Shown here one piece after another: positions 18,694-27,116 of a stretch of 64,000 nucleotides of DNA (positions are counted from its first letter, which is position 1; each line of letters starts with the position of its first letter). Origin of the DNA: Marinobacter litoralis (lineage in GTDB: Bacteria > Pseudomonadota > Gammaproteobacteria > Pseudomonadales > Oleiphilaceae); contig NZ_QMDL01000003.1 in the NCBI RefSeq assembly GCF_003336705.1, positions 124,211 through 188,210 of the forward strand, written 5' to 3'. The translations under genes and the position numbers were made by a program. The notes beneath the pieces were generated by a model. The model did no database searches. It saw only the letters and a list, made by a program, of their open reading frames with translations, and was not told where the DNA came from.

Positions 18694-20421
18694 TTACAGG
18701 CAAGCGGACCGGCTCTGTTGGGTCAAAAATTGAACAAGTTCGTTCCACGGCATGGGTCGTGCGAAGTAGTAGCCCTGGATCTCGTCACAATGCTGCTGTT
18801 GCAGAAACTCGAGCTGCTCTTTGGTCTCCACACCTTCAGCGACAACACTCATATGCAGGCTGTGGGCCAGCGTAATAATCGCTCGAATAATGTGCTCCGC
18901 ATCCGCGGATTTTCCCAAGTCCTGAATGAAAGACTTATCAATTTTCACGAGCGAGATCGGCAAGTGCTGCAGGTTGCTCAAAGAGGAATATCCGGTGCCG
19001 AAATCATCCAGAGCAAAGCTGACACCCAGTTGATTGAGCTCACGCAAGCACCGCTGGGCGTATTCAGGATCGTGCATCATGGCGCTTTCAGTGAGTTCCA
19101 GCTCGAGCAAGCTGGTATCGACATTGGCATTGAAAATAATCCGAAATATGGTTTCGGTCATTTTCGGATCGTGGAATTGCCGGAACGATAAATTTACCGC
19201 CAGCACCAACCCCGGGAAGCCCAATTCGGCACTTTCCTGCAAGCGCTGGCACGCTTGTTCGATCACCCAGTAGCCAATGGGCACAATAAGCCCGCTGCGT
19301 TCCGCCACCGGGATAAATTCGTCAGGCCCGATCATGCCTCGTTTCGGGTGATTCCAGCGCAACAGGCACTCCATACCGCGCACTTCCCCTGTGGCCAGAT
19401 CAATCCGCGGCTGGTAATACAACTCCAACTCCTGAGCCCGGATTGCATGGCGCAAATCCGTTTCCAGTCGCAATTGGTACCCGGTTGAAATATGCAATTC
19501 ACGGTTATAGAACCGGTAACTGGTGCCGGTATCCCGTTTGGCCTCAAACATGGCCCGATTTGCTCTGCGCATTAATTCTTCCGGGCTGTCGCCGGCTTCC
19601 GGGTATGTCGCCACCCCCAGACTGGCGCTGATCACGATACTCTGTCCATCAATCATCACCGGCTCGGGCACCGTCATTACCAGCTTTCGAATGACTTGAC
19701 TGAGATCTAGAGAATCCTCGACTTTCTCAATAATAATCGCCAGTTCATCGCCACCAATACGAACCAGCGAATCCACGCGCCGCAACTTCTGCCTCAGCCG
19801 GTCAGCCAGCTGGACAATGAGCTGATCGCTTTTCTGATAACCGAAGGACTCATTGATGCTGCGAAAACTGTCCACGTTCAAGTGCATCAATGCGAGCCGG
19901 CTGTTGCTTCGTTCCGCGCGCAGCAAAGCTTGCTGCAAGCGGTCAAAAAACAGGTCCCGATTGATAAAGCCCGAGGCGACCTCGCGGCCTAACTGACCGT
20001 TCGACAACCCGGCAAGCTGCTCCCGATACCACAGGCATTTTACAGAGCGCCGAAAGCCCCAAGCTTCCAGGCCTTGCCGGCACACATAATCCGCCGCTCC
20101 GCCAGCGACCATCTCGCGCCCTTTTTCTTCGCCGACCTCAGCACTGATCGCCAGAACCGGCTTATCACCACCGGAGACGGTTAAATACTGAAGAAAGGAA
20201 GATTCACATCCGGCATGAAACACGCAATCCCAAACGATGACATCAAAGCTGGCGTTATAGATCAGGTCGTCACAATCAATCAGGTCGGGGCACCAAGTCG
20301 CATCCAGACTCAATTCCGCATCCCCGGACAGCATGTCCTGATACCACAAAAAATCTGTGTACTCGGGGGTCAAAACAAGAAGACGCAGGCGGTCGTGCCT
20401 GCTGTCGGGTGGCAAAGTCAT
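18694..20421 (-). CDS. Receiver-like / GGDEF / EAL c-di-GMP signalling protein
   Basis: 575 residues. Residues about 1-125 resemble a receiver domain (LRLLVLTPEYTDFLWYQDML, VIVWDC). Then comes a GGDEF domain with the signature RIGGDELA, close to the active GG(D/E)EF form but with Leu in the last place, and an EAL domain with ECL in place of EAL (GMECLLRWNHP), NLSFRQF, DDFGTGYSS and EGVE. The catalytic phosphodiesterase acids appear intact, so net c-di-GMP breakdown is the more likely output; cyclase activity is uncertain. 56 bp upstream of tex in the same direction. Confidence 0.9.
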   Translation of the reverse strand: MTLPPDSRHDRLRLLVLTPEYTDFLWYQDMLSGDAELSLDATWCPDLIDCDDLIYNASFDVIVWDCVFHAGCESSFLQYLTVSGGDKPVLAISAEVGEEKGREMVAGGAADYVCRQGLEAWGFRRSVKCLWYREQLAGLSNGQLGREVASGFINRDLFFDRLQQALLRAERSNSRLALMHLNVDSFRSINESFGYQKSDQLIVQLADRLRQKLRRVDSLVRIGGDELAIIIEKVEDSLDLSQVIRKLVMTVPEPVMIDGQSIVISASLGVATYPEAGDSPEELMRRANRAMFEAKRDTGTSYRFYNRELHISTGYQLRLETDLRHAIRAQELELYYQPRIDLATGEVRGMECLLRWNHPKRGMIGPDEFIPVAERSGLIVPIGYWVIEQACQRLQESAELGFPGLVLAVNLSFRQFHDPKMTETIFRIIFNANVDTSLLELELTESAMMHDPEYAQRCLRELNQLGVSFALDDFGTGYSSLSNLQHLPISLVKIDKSFIQDLGKSADAEHIIRAIITLAHSLHMSVVAEGVETKEQLEFLQQQHCDEIQGYYFARPMPWNELVQFLTQQSRSACL

Positions 20422-20565
20422 CGCACGAGATCCATGTATCGTTAAGCGTAACGTCCGTAGTTTCTAGCATAGCGTATAGATCCCGAAGGTACATACTGCC
20501 GGGCTGGTGTAGAATAGAAAAACAGTGACACCCCCTGCACGATTCTTTTATTTGGCCTCAATACT

Positions 20566-22584
20566 GTGAACAAGCTCAATCCCAGACAACGAGAAGCGGT
20601 TCGTTACGCAGACGGTCCCCTATTGGTGCTGGCCGGAGCGGGCAGTGGCAAAACCAGTGTGATCACCCGAAAGATCGCCCATCTGATTGAAGAGCTGGGC
20701 ATTCCCGGCCGCCACATCGCCGCGCTGACGTTTACCAACAAAGCCGCGCGGGAAATGAAGGAGCGAGTCGGCAAAATCGTTGACCGCGGGAAAGCGCGCG
20801 GTCTGATTGTATCGACCTTTCACAACCTGGGACTGAACATTATTCGGGATGAACACCCGCATATGGGTTACCACCCCGGGTTTTCGATCTTCGATGCGGA
20901 AGACGCCAAAGCTTTGCTGCAAGACCTGATGATGCGCGGTGGCAGCGCCGAGGCGGGCGACGAGGTCAACGACGTGCAGATGACCATCTCGTCGTGGAAA
21001 AACGCACTGCGCAGCCCTGCCGAGGCTTATAGCAAAGCCGCCGACGAGCGGGAACAACGCATCGCCATCATCTACAAGCAGTACAACGAGTACCTAAAAG
21101 CCTATAACGCTGTCGATTTTGACGATTTAATTCTGCTGCCAGTGCAGTTGTTCCGGGATTTCCCGGACGTCTTGGCCAAGTGGCGCAAGAAGATTCGCTA
21201 CTTGCTGGTGGATGAGTATCAGGACACTAACGTCTGTCAGTACGAACTGGTCAAACAGTTGGTAGCCGAACGCGCCGCGTTTACCGTGGTAGGCGACGAC
21301 GACCAGTCGATCTACGCCTGGCGAGGCGCGCGCCCGGAGAATCTGGTGCAGCTCAAAGAAGACTTCCCAAGCCTGAAAATCGTTAAACTGGAGCAAAACT
21401 ACCGCTCCACCGGCCGAATTCTGCGCAGCGCCAACACCGTGATCGCCAACAACCCGCACGTGTTTGAAAAAGCACTGTGGAGTGACCACACCATCGGTGA
21501 GGAAATCCGCATCATCCGGTGCCGCAGCGAAGATGCCGAAACGGAACGCGTTGCCACCGAGATTCTGGACCAAAAGCTTAAAAACGGCCTGAATTTCCAG
21601 GATTTTGCGGTGCTCTACCGGGGCAACCATCAGGCCCGGTTGCTGGAGATGAAGCTGCAGGCCTATCAGATTCCCTATCGGTTATCCGGCGGCCAGTCTT
21701 TCTTCTCCAAGAGCGAAATCAAAGACGCCATGTCGTACCTGCGGTTGCTGATTAACCCGGATGACAATGCGGCGTTTCTGCGAGTGGTGAACGTACCCCG
21801 CCGGGAAATCGGCCCTCGCACGTTGGAACAACTGAGCCATTACGCCCGATCACGCAACGTCAGCCTTTTTAAGGCCTTGAGTGATATGGGCGCAGAAACC
21901 CATGTCACCGAGAAAGGTCTGGATCGCCTCCGCCGCTTTGCTAACTGGGTCGACAAAACCTGCGAGCGGCTGTTTTCTGAAGACCCGATTCCGGTGATCA
22001 AGCAACTGTTTACCGACATTGAGTACGAAGAATGGCTGCATCAGCACTCCGGCAGCCCAAAACAGGCAGAACGCCGGATGGAAAACATCTGGTATCTGGT
22101 GGAATCGATCCAGCGCATGCTGGACGACGGCAAAGGCACCGCGGATGAGCTGGGCATTGAAGATGCCATCGCCAAACTGATTCTGCGCGACATGATGGAA
22201 CAGCGGGAAGAGGAAGACGACAGCGACAAGGTACAGCTGCTGACGCTGCACGCGTCCAAAGGGCTGGAATTTCCGCACGTGTTTATCATGGGGCTTGAAG
22301 AAGAAATTCTGCCGCACCGAAGCAGCATTGAAGAAGGCAATATCGAGGAAGAACGCAGGCTCATGTACGTGGGCATCACCCGCGCGCGGGAAACCCTGTC
22401 GCTGACCTATGCAGCCTCACGCAAGCAATACGGCGAAAAACTGGAAACCATCCCCAGCCGTTTTCTGGACGAGTTACCGGAAGAAGACGTGAAGTGGGAG
22501 GGCTTGGGCGATCAGGACAAAGAAGCCAATCAGAAAAAAGGCAAAGCGACTCTCAGCGCACTGATCGGAGACCTTGGCCTTTAA
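20566..22584 (+). CDS. rep: ATP-dependent DNA helicase Rep
   Basis: 672 residues, Rep length (UvrD is longer). A 3'-5' superfamily 1 helicase that clears proteins ahead of replication forks. Motifs: Walker A GAGSGKTSVITRK (residues 24-36), DEYQDTN (motif II), VGDDDQSIYAWRGA (III), LEQNYRS (IV) and TLHASKGLEFPHVFIMG (V). GTG start. A perfect 13-bp terminator-like hairpin follows 3 nt after the stop. Confidence 0.96.
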   Translation: MNKLNPRQREAVRYADGPLLVLAGAGSGKTSVITRKIAHLIEELGIPGRHIAALTFTNKAAREMKERVGKIVDRGKARGLIVSTFHNLGLNIIRDEHPHMGYHPGFSIFDAEDAKALLQDLMMRGGSAEAGDEVNDVQMTISSWKNALRSPAEAYSKAADEREQRIAIIYKQYNEYLKAYNAVDFDDLILLPVQLFRDFPDVLAKWRKKIRYLLVDEYQDTNVCQYELVKQLVAERAAFTVVGDDDQSIYAWRGARPENLVQLKEDFPSLKIVKLEQNYRSTGRILRSANTVIANNPHVFEKALWSDHTIGEEIRIIRCRSEDAETERVATEILDQKLKNGLNFQDFAVLYRGNHQARLLEMKLQAYQIPYRLSGGQSFFSKSEIKDAMSYLRLLINPDDNAAFLRVVNVPRREIGPRTLEQLSHYARSRNVSLFKALSDMGAETHVTEKGLDRLRRFANWVDKTCERLFSEDPIPVIKQLFTDIEYEEWLHQHSGSPKQAERRMENIWYLVESIQRMLDDGKGTADELGIEDAIAKLILRDMMEQREEEDDSDKVQLLTLHASKGLEFPHVFIMGLEEEILPHRSSIEEGNIEEERRLMYVGITRARETLSLTYAASRKQYGEKLETIPSRFLDELPEEDVKWEGLGDQDKEANQKKGKATLSALIGDLGL

Positions 22585-22587
22585 ACC

Positions 22588-22616
22588 AACAAAGCCCCGC
22601 ATTGCGGGGCTTTGTT
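22588..22616. terminator. Convergent terminator hairpin, rep / cytochrome c5
   Basis: A perfect 13-bp stem with a 3-nt loop (arms 22588-22600 and 22604-22616), GC-rich at the tip and ending in TTTGTT on either strand. It sits between the converging rep and cytochrome genes. Confidence 0.85.
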
Positions 22617-22632
22617 GCATTGCAAACCAATT

Positions 22633-23046
22633 TTACTGGCTTGACTCAACCATGTGCTCAACCGCTGCGGTGATTTCTTCATCCGCACAGCTGGCGCAAC
22701 CACCTTTCGGAGGCATGGCATTGAAACCGTTGAGCGCGTGCTCAAACAAGGTTTCCAGGCCTTTATCGATGCGAGGAGCCCAGGCATCGGCATTACCAAC
22801 AACCGGCGCGCCAGCAGCGCCCGTAGCGTGACATGCCGTGCAGGAAGCTTCATAAACTTCGCTGCCTGAACGCGGCCCGGAGCTGGCCGATGCGGCAACC
22901 GCTTGGCCGCACTCGTCACCCTGCAAACACAGCTCGCCTACCGGCTTGATGCGCTCGCGGATTTCATCTTCAACACTTGCCAGTGCAGTACCGGCAGCCA
23001 GGCTAAAGCCAAGCAAACCAACAGCCAGGACTCTCTTCATCTTCAC
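22633..23046 (-). CDS. Cytochrome c5-like c-type cytochrome
   Basis: 137 residues with a signal peptide (residues 1-23, cut after ALA). One haem site CTACH (near residue 69) and a methionine ligand in FNAMPPKGG give a class I cytochrome c; the second cysteine pair CASCADEE is typical of the c5 subgroup. It would carry electrons in the periplasm. GTG start preferred because GAGG lies 6 nt upstream; an ATG two codons on is the alternative. Confidence 0.9.
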   Translation of the reverse strand: MKMKRVLAVGLLGFSLAAGTALASVEDEIRERIKPVGELCLQGDECGQAVAASASSGPRSGSEVYEASCTACHATGAAGAPVVGNADAWAPRIDKGLETLFEHALNGFNAMPPKGGCASCADEEITAAVEHMVESSQ

Positions 23047-23246
23047 AATGCACCTCGCATTTGAGCGTTATAATATTTCGGTCGAAGCATTATAGCGATT
23101 GAGCCCCTGCAAAAAAACCAAACAGCAGAATCAGAAGTTGATCTCAACCCATTTAATGACAGTTTTGTAGGCCGCAACCCAATAGCAATCATTTCCGGTT
23201 ACCATAGGCGCTACTGTACCACCCTTCACGATCTGTGAGCTTTAAT

Positions 23247-23585
23247 ATGCCCCAAATACCTGACAACCAGCCCGATAAGCGGCGCAAACCCCTGCTGATT
23301 CTCGAGTTTAGCTCTTTGGCGATTCTCCTGTTCTCGATGGGCTGGTTCAGTAGTCAGTCCAGCGCCGATCATCCGATCAGTCCAGCCTGGCTATTAGTTC
23401 CGGCGTTCGCCAGCCTTGGTGTTTTTCTGAGTTTTATCGGCCTGATGTATCTACGCTGGGTGGCTGCGGCCACGGATGAGCGCCGCAGTCGCCACAAAGT
23501 GATTTTTGCCTTACTCGCCGTCACGCTGCTGGGTGTTTGGGTATACGGCATAGGCAACACGTGGATCAGTCTCAACGCCCGTTAA
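23247..23585 (+). CDS. Small inner-membrane protein, unknown function
   Basis: About 112 residues with three predicted membrane segments (residues about 20-38, 50-72 and 88-106 of the longer reading) and basic cytoplasmic turns (DKRRK, DERRSRHK). I do not recognise the family. ATG at 23247 chosen; a GTG four codons upstream is possible and neither has a good ribosome site. It ends 11 nt before pldA on the same strand and may be co-transcribed with it. Confidence 0.6.
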   Translation: MPQIPDNQPDKRRKPLLILEFSSLAILLFSMGWFSSQSSADHPISPAWLLVPAFASLGVFLSFIGLMYLRWVAAATDERRSRHKVIFALLAVTLLGVWVYGIGNTWISLNAR

Positions 23586-23596
23586 AGGAATTACGC

Positions 23597-24703
23597 ATGA
23601 CGTCACGAATTTACTTTGTCTTCTCGCTGTGCGCTGTCACGCTGACAATGGCGTTACCGGCTTGGGCCGATACGAAGAAAGATCCGGATAATGTGAACTG
23701 CGCGCTCATTTTGGACGGTGTTCGCCGGCTTGCTTGCTACGATGCTCAGCATAATCCGAAAGCGGCGAGGGAAAATGCAGAGGAAGAATCTGTCGAGGAA
23801 GCAAACCAACGCGCCGATGTCTTGGCTGTAGACAAGGAGAAGCGCGAGGAGATTGTGGGTAATGCCTTGGAGGACGATCCGGATTCCGGCGTTATGGATT
23901 CGTTGGTCAGCAGTTATCTGGAGGCAGAGAAGAGTCTGTTTTACTTCACCGGCAGCTTTGTTTCCCACAAACCCAATTACATTTTGCCCGTGACTTGGGT
24001 GAAAGACCCGAATTACACACCTTACAGCCCCCGGTTAGGCCGTACCTTTTACGATTACGATCTCACCCGTGAGGAAGCGAAATATCAGCTCAGCTTCAAG
24101 ATTCCTCTTTTAACGGGGATTTTCGATAAGAAAACCACGTTCTGGTTTGGTTATACCCAGAAGTCGCTTTGGCAGGTGTATAACCAGGATGAGTCGGCTC
24201 CGTTCCGGGAAACCAATTACGAGCCGGAGTTGTTTTTTCGCCATCAACTGAACTGGAACATTGGCCCGGGTACGCTAAATACGGTGTCGGTGGGGCTAAA
24301 TCATCAATCGAACGGGCAGGCGGATCCGCGTTCGCGGAGCTGGAATCGCATTATTGGCTCGGCGGCTTACAGTTATAACCGGTGGCTGTTTATGGTGAAG
24401 CCTTGGTTGCGGCTGCCTGAGCGAAGCAGTGATGATGATAATGCGGACATTGAGCGGTATTTGGGGCACGCCAGCTATCATGCGGTGTATAAGCTGACTG
24501 AGGATCGTACGTTTTCTTTGAAGCTGTTGAATAATTTGCGGTCGGATAACCGGACGTCGGTGGAGTTTGGTTATAGCTTTCCTATGGGGGATTCGTTGAA
24601 GGGGTTCTTCCAGTATTACAACGGGTATGGGGAGAGCTTGATTGACTATAACGTGCGGATTGAGCGGTTTGGCATTGGGGTGATGTTGAACGACTGGCTC
24701 TGA
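23597..24703 (+). CDS. pldA: Outer-membrane phospholipase A
   Basis: 368 residues with a signal peptide (cut after AWA, about residue 24). The beta-barrel phospholipase domain carries the active-site block GLNHQSNGQ (His, Ser) and the later DN-rich loop with the third catalytic residue. PldA hydrolyses phospholipids that reach the outer leaflet. Compared with the 289-residue E. coli protein there is an extra 80-residue periplasmic N-terminus starting with a NCALILDGVRRLACYDAQ motif that is seen in several envelope proteins. Start fixed by AAAGGAA upstream; the longer frame from 23537 overlaps the previous gene. Confidence 0.92.
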   Translation: MTSRIYFVFSLCAVTLTMALPAWADTKKDPDNVNCALILDGVRRLACYDAQHNPKAARENAEEESVEEANQRADVLAVDKEKREEIVGNALEDDPDSGVMDSLVSSYLEAEKSLFYFTGSFVSHKPNYILPVTWVKDPNYTPYSPRLGRTFYDYDLTREEAKYQLSFKIPLLTGIFDKKTTFWFGYTQKSLWQVYNQDESAPFRETNYEPELFFRHQLNWNIGPGTLNTVSVGLNHQSNGQADPRSRSWNRIIGSAAYSYNRWLFMVKPWLRLPERSSDDDNADIERYLGHASYHAVYKLTEDRTFSLKLLNNLRSDNRTSVEFGYSFPMGDSLKGFFQYYNGYGESLIDYNVRIERFGIGVMLNDWL

Positions 24704-24714
24704 ACACTAGAGTA

Positions 24715-24794
24715 AACCAAGGTGCGGGGCACCCCTCTGAAACGGAAAACGTGGTTTCCCTGATAGTTTCAGAGGGGTGCCCCGCACCTTGTTC
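24715..24794. repeat. Long inverted repeat with hairpin core (copy B)
   Basis: Arms 24719-24743 and 24766-24790 are perfectly complementary over 25 bp, extended outward with one bulge. The 22-nt centre begins GGAAAACGTGG like copy A (1913-1990), with one base changed on the right of the small inner hairpin. It sits between converging pldA and phosphohexomutase genes. The arms share only short end motifs (AACCAAG outside, AAAC inside) with copy A. Confidence 0.85.
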
Positions 24795-24820
24795 CCGATC
24801 TTTGTGCTGAACGCCTTTCG

Positions 24821-26173
24821 TTACGCGTTCAGCCTTTCCATTTCTTCTAGCAGTTCTTTGGTTTTCTCTTCCATCAGGGCGATATCCGCTCGGGATTCTA
24901 CGTTCAGGCGAACCACCGGTTCGGTGTTCGACATACGCAGGTTGAAGCGCCAGTTGTCGAACTCGATGCTCAAACCGTCAACAAAGCTGATGTTTTTCGC
25001 GCCGAAGGAGTATTTCTCTTCGATGGCGGCGATGACTTTCGCCGGGTCGTTGATGGTGCGATTGATTTCGCCGCTGGCCGGGTAGGCTTCGATTCTGGCG
25101 TCGATGAGGGACGACAGGGTTTGGCCGGATTGGCACAGGCGTTCGGCGATCAGTAGCCACGGGATCATGCCGCTGTCGCAGTAGGCGAAGTCGCGGAAGT
25201 AGTGGTGGGCGCTCATTTCGCCGCCGTATACAGCGTCTTCGTCGCGCATTCTTTGTTTGATGAAGGCGTGGCCGGTTTTGCTTTCGATGGCTTTGCCGCC
25301 CGCAGCTTCTACCAGATCCTGGGTGTTCCAGACCAGTCTTGGGTCGTGGATGACGCTGCCGGGGCCGGTTTTTCTCAGGAACTGGTCTGCCAGCAGGCCG
25401 ACGATGTAGTAGCCTTCGATGAAACGGCCGTTTTCGTCGAAGAAGAAGCAGCGGTCGTAGTCGCCGTCCCAGGCAATGCCCATGGCGGCGCCGTGCTCTT
25501 TAACGGCGTCGGCGGTGGCCGCGCGGTTTTCTTCGAGGATGGGGTTGGGCACGCCATTCGGGAAGTTTCCGTCGGGCTGGTGATGCACTTTGATGAATTC
25601 GAACGGCAGGTGCTTTTCGAGTTCATCAATGACCAATCCGGCACCGCCGTTGCCGGCGTTTACCACGATTTTCATCGGCTTCAGGGCAGCCGCGTCGATG
25701 TAACCCAGCAGGTGGTCAATGTAGGCGCTGGTGACTTCCAGTGTTTCGTATTTGCCTTGTACCGGGGCATCGGCAAACGGCTCTTTTACCCGATCACGAA
25801 TCTCGTTCAGGCCGTTGTCCGAGCTGATGGGCCGGGATTCCGGGCCGACCATTTTCATGCCGTTGTGATGCTTGGGGTTGTGGCTGGCGGTGACCATGAT
25901 GCCGCCGTCTGCACGGTAATGGCTGGTCGCGAAGTACACGTACTCGGTGCCGCACAAGCCGATGTCGAGTACGTCGGCACCGGCCGCCATCAAGCCAGAG
26001 TTCAGGGCTTCGGCGATTTCCGGACTGGACAAGCGGATGTCGTAGCCGACGATGACCTTTTTCGCACCGGTGATTTCGACGTACGCCCGGCCGATTTTCT
26101 CGGCCAGGATGGGGTTCAGTTGGTCCGGCACGCTGCCGCGCAGGTCATAGGCTTTAAAACAAGACAAATCCAT
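24821..26173 (-). CDS. Phosphomannomutase/phosphoglucomutase (CpsG/ManB type)
   Basis: 450 residues. Alpha-D-phosphohexomutase: it moves phosphate between C1 and C6 of mannose or glucose to feed GDP-mannose and exopolysaccharide synthesis. The phosphoserine loop GIMVTASHNPKHHNGMK (near residue 95), metal-binding DGDYDRC and sugar-binding GGEMSAHH motifs are present. The start MDLSCFKAYDLRG matches CpsG/ManB proteins rather than AlgC. It follows bacterioferritin by 9 nt on the same strand. A long antisense open frame exists but looks like a compositional shadow. Confidence 0.93.
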   Translation of the reverse strand: MDLSCFKAYDLRGSVPDQLNPILAEKIGRAYVEITGAKKVIVGYDIRLSSPEIAEALNSGLMAAGADVLDIGLCGTEYVYFATSHYRADGGIMVTASHNPKHHNGMKMVGPESRPISSDNGLNEIRDRVKEPFADAPVQGKYETLEVTSAYIDHLLGYIDAAALKPMKIVVNAGNGGAGLVIDELEKHLPFEFIKVHHQPDGNFPNGVPNPILEENRAATADAVKEHGAAMGIAWDGDYDRCFFFDENGRFIEGYYIVGLLADQFLRKTGPGSVIHDPRLVWNTQDLVEAAGGKAIESKTGHAFIKQRMRDEDAVYGGEMSAHHYFRDFAYCDSGMIPWLLIAERLCQSGQTLSSLIDARIEAYPASGEINRTINDPAKVIAAIEEKYSFGAKNISFVDGLSIEFDNWRFNLRMSNTEPVVRLNVESRADIALMEEKTKELLEEMERLNA

Positions 26174-26182
26174 TGTAAGTAA

Positions 26183-26659
26183 TTACTCCGCTGCGGATGA
26201 CTGAAGCTGAATGTAGTTCTGGATGCCCATCTGTTTGATCATTTCGAGCTGAGTTTCCAGCCAGTCGATGTGTTCTTCTTCACTGTCTAGAATGCTGCGG
26301 AACAGCTGTCGGGTGGTGTAATCGTTCACCTGCTCGCAGTAGGCAATCGCTTCTTTCAGATCCACATGAGCCATGTGTTCGATTTTCAGATCGCATTCGA
26401 TCATTTCCTGCACATGCTCACCAATAAGAAGCTTGTTCAGGTCTTGCAGGTTGGGCAGGCCTTCGAGAAACAGGATACGCTCAATCAGCTGATCGGCGTG
26501 CTTCATTTCATCGATGGATTCTTCGTATTCTTTGGCGGCGAGTTTGGTGATGCCCCAGTCTTTGTACATGCGTGAATGCAGGAAATACTGGTTGATGGCC
26601 GTCAGTTCGTTGGCGAGTACCTTGTTCAGGTACTGGATGACTTTCTTATCACCTTTCAT
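26183..26659 (-). CDS. bfr: Bacterioferritin
   Basis: 158 residues from the chosen ATG, which has AAGGAG 7 nt upstream; a frame extending to 26755 adds non-conserved residues. Bfr forms a 24-subunit iron store. Ferroxidase ligands are visible in [20 protein letters not shown] and EEEHIDWLE, and the haem-ligand Met (in DEMKHAD) is kept, so this one chain has both functions. bfd lies upstream on the same strand. Confidence 0.96.
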   Translation of the reverse strand: MKGDKKVIQYLNKVLANELTAINQYFLHSRMYKDWGITKLAAKEYEESIDEMKHADQLIERILFLEGLPNLQDLNKLLIGEHVQEMIECDLKIEHMAHVDLKEAIAYCEQVNDYTTRQLFRSILDSEEEHIDWLETQLEMIKQMGIQNYIQLQSSAAE

Positions 26660-26810
26660 TGCAGCTCTCCTTGATCTCCGTGGCCGTTTCAAACTGAAAA
26701 CGATGGCCAGCGGCTGGTTCGGGTCCTGCGAATTCATACTGAACTCGCGTTTCACCAGACAAGGATAGCGTGTTATTGCAGTTTTCTAAATCGGAGAGGG
26801 GAAAAACCCG

Positions 26811-27017
26811 TCAGGCGGGGGTCGCCAGCATGTTGGCCATCGCCAGATAGTCTGAAGAACGAGCCTCTTTCAATATGCTGCGGGCCATGCTGGCGCAACG
26901 GCCGCACTGGGTACCGACACCCAGTTCTTTGCCTAACTGGCGAACGGAAGAAGCGCCATTTTCGGCAGCTTCACGAATGTCTCTGTCTGTTACGCCGTGG
27001 CAAAGGCATACGTACAT
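26811..27017 (-). CDS. bfd: Bacterioferritin-associated ferredoxin
   Basis: 68 residues with four iron-sulfur cysteines at about 4, 6, 38 and 41 (VCLCHGVTD and TQCGRCASMAR). Bfd is a 2Fe-2S protein that binds Bfr and reduces the stored iron for release. A Fur-box-like palindrome lies 32 bp upstream of its ATG, which fits iron-starvation induction. Separated from bfr by 150 bp, so the two can be regulated apart. Confidence 0.95.
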   Translation of the reverse strand: MYVCLCHGVTDRDIREAAENGASSVRQLGKELGVGTQCGRCASMARSILKEARSSDYLAMANMLATPA

Positions 27018-27048
27018 ACGAGGATCTCACTAACGATAACAATGTTAG

Positions 27049-27063
27049 TGATAATTATTGTCA
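27049..27063. promoter_or_regulatory. Fur-box-like operator before bfd
   Basis: TGATAAT-T-ATTGTCA is a 7-1-7 inverted repeat with one mismatch, close to the Fur core TGATAAT-N-ATTATCA. It lies in the upstream region of bfd. A second inverted repeat, CACTAAC/GTTAGTG (27028-27050), sits between it and the gene. Confidence 0.6.
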
Positions 27064-27116
27064 TTCACATCCCCGATTGCAACCCCGGTTGCGTTATTTT
27101 TGTGCAACCTGCGGGA

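Noticed and set aside
25202..26182. 326-codon open frame on the plus strand opposite the phosphohexomutase gene
   Set aside because: It mirrors the coding strand, is rich in Val, Gly, Ala and Phe as shadows are, and has no domain or ribosome site.
27077..27105. Hairpin with T-rich tail (GCAACC-CC-GGTTGC then GTTATTTTT) as a terminator
   Set aside because: It is oriented for the plus strand, where no gene ends; on the minus strand, where pepQ and bfd run, it lacks a T-run.
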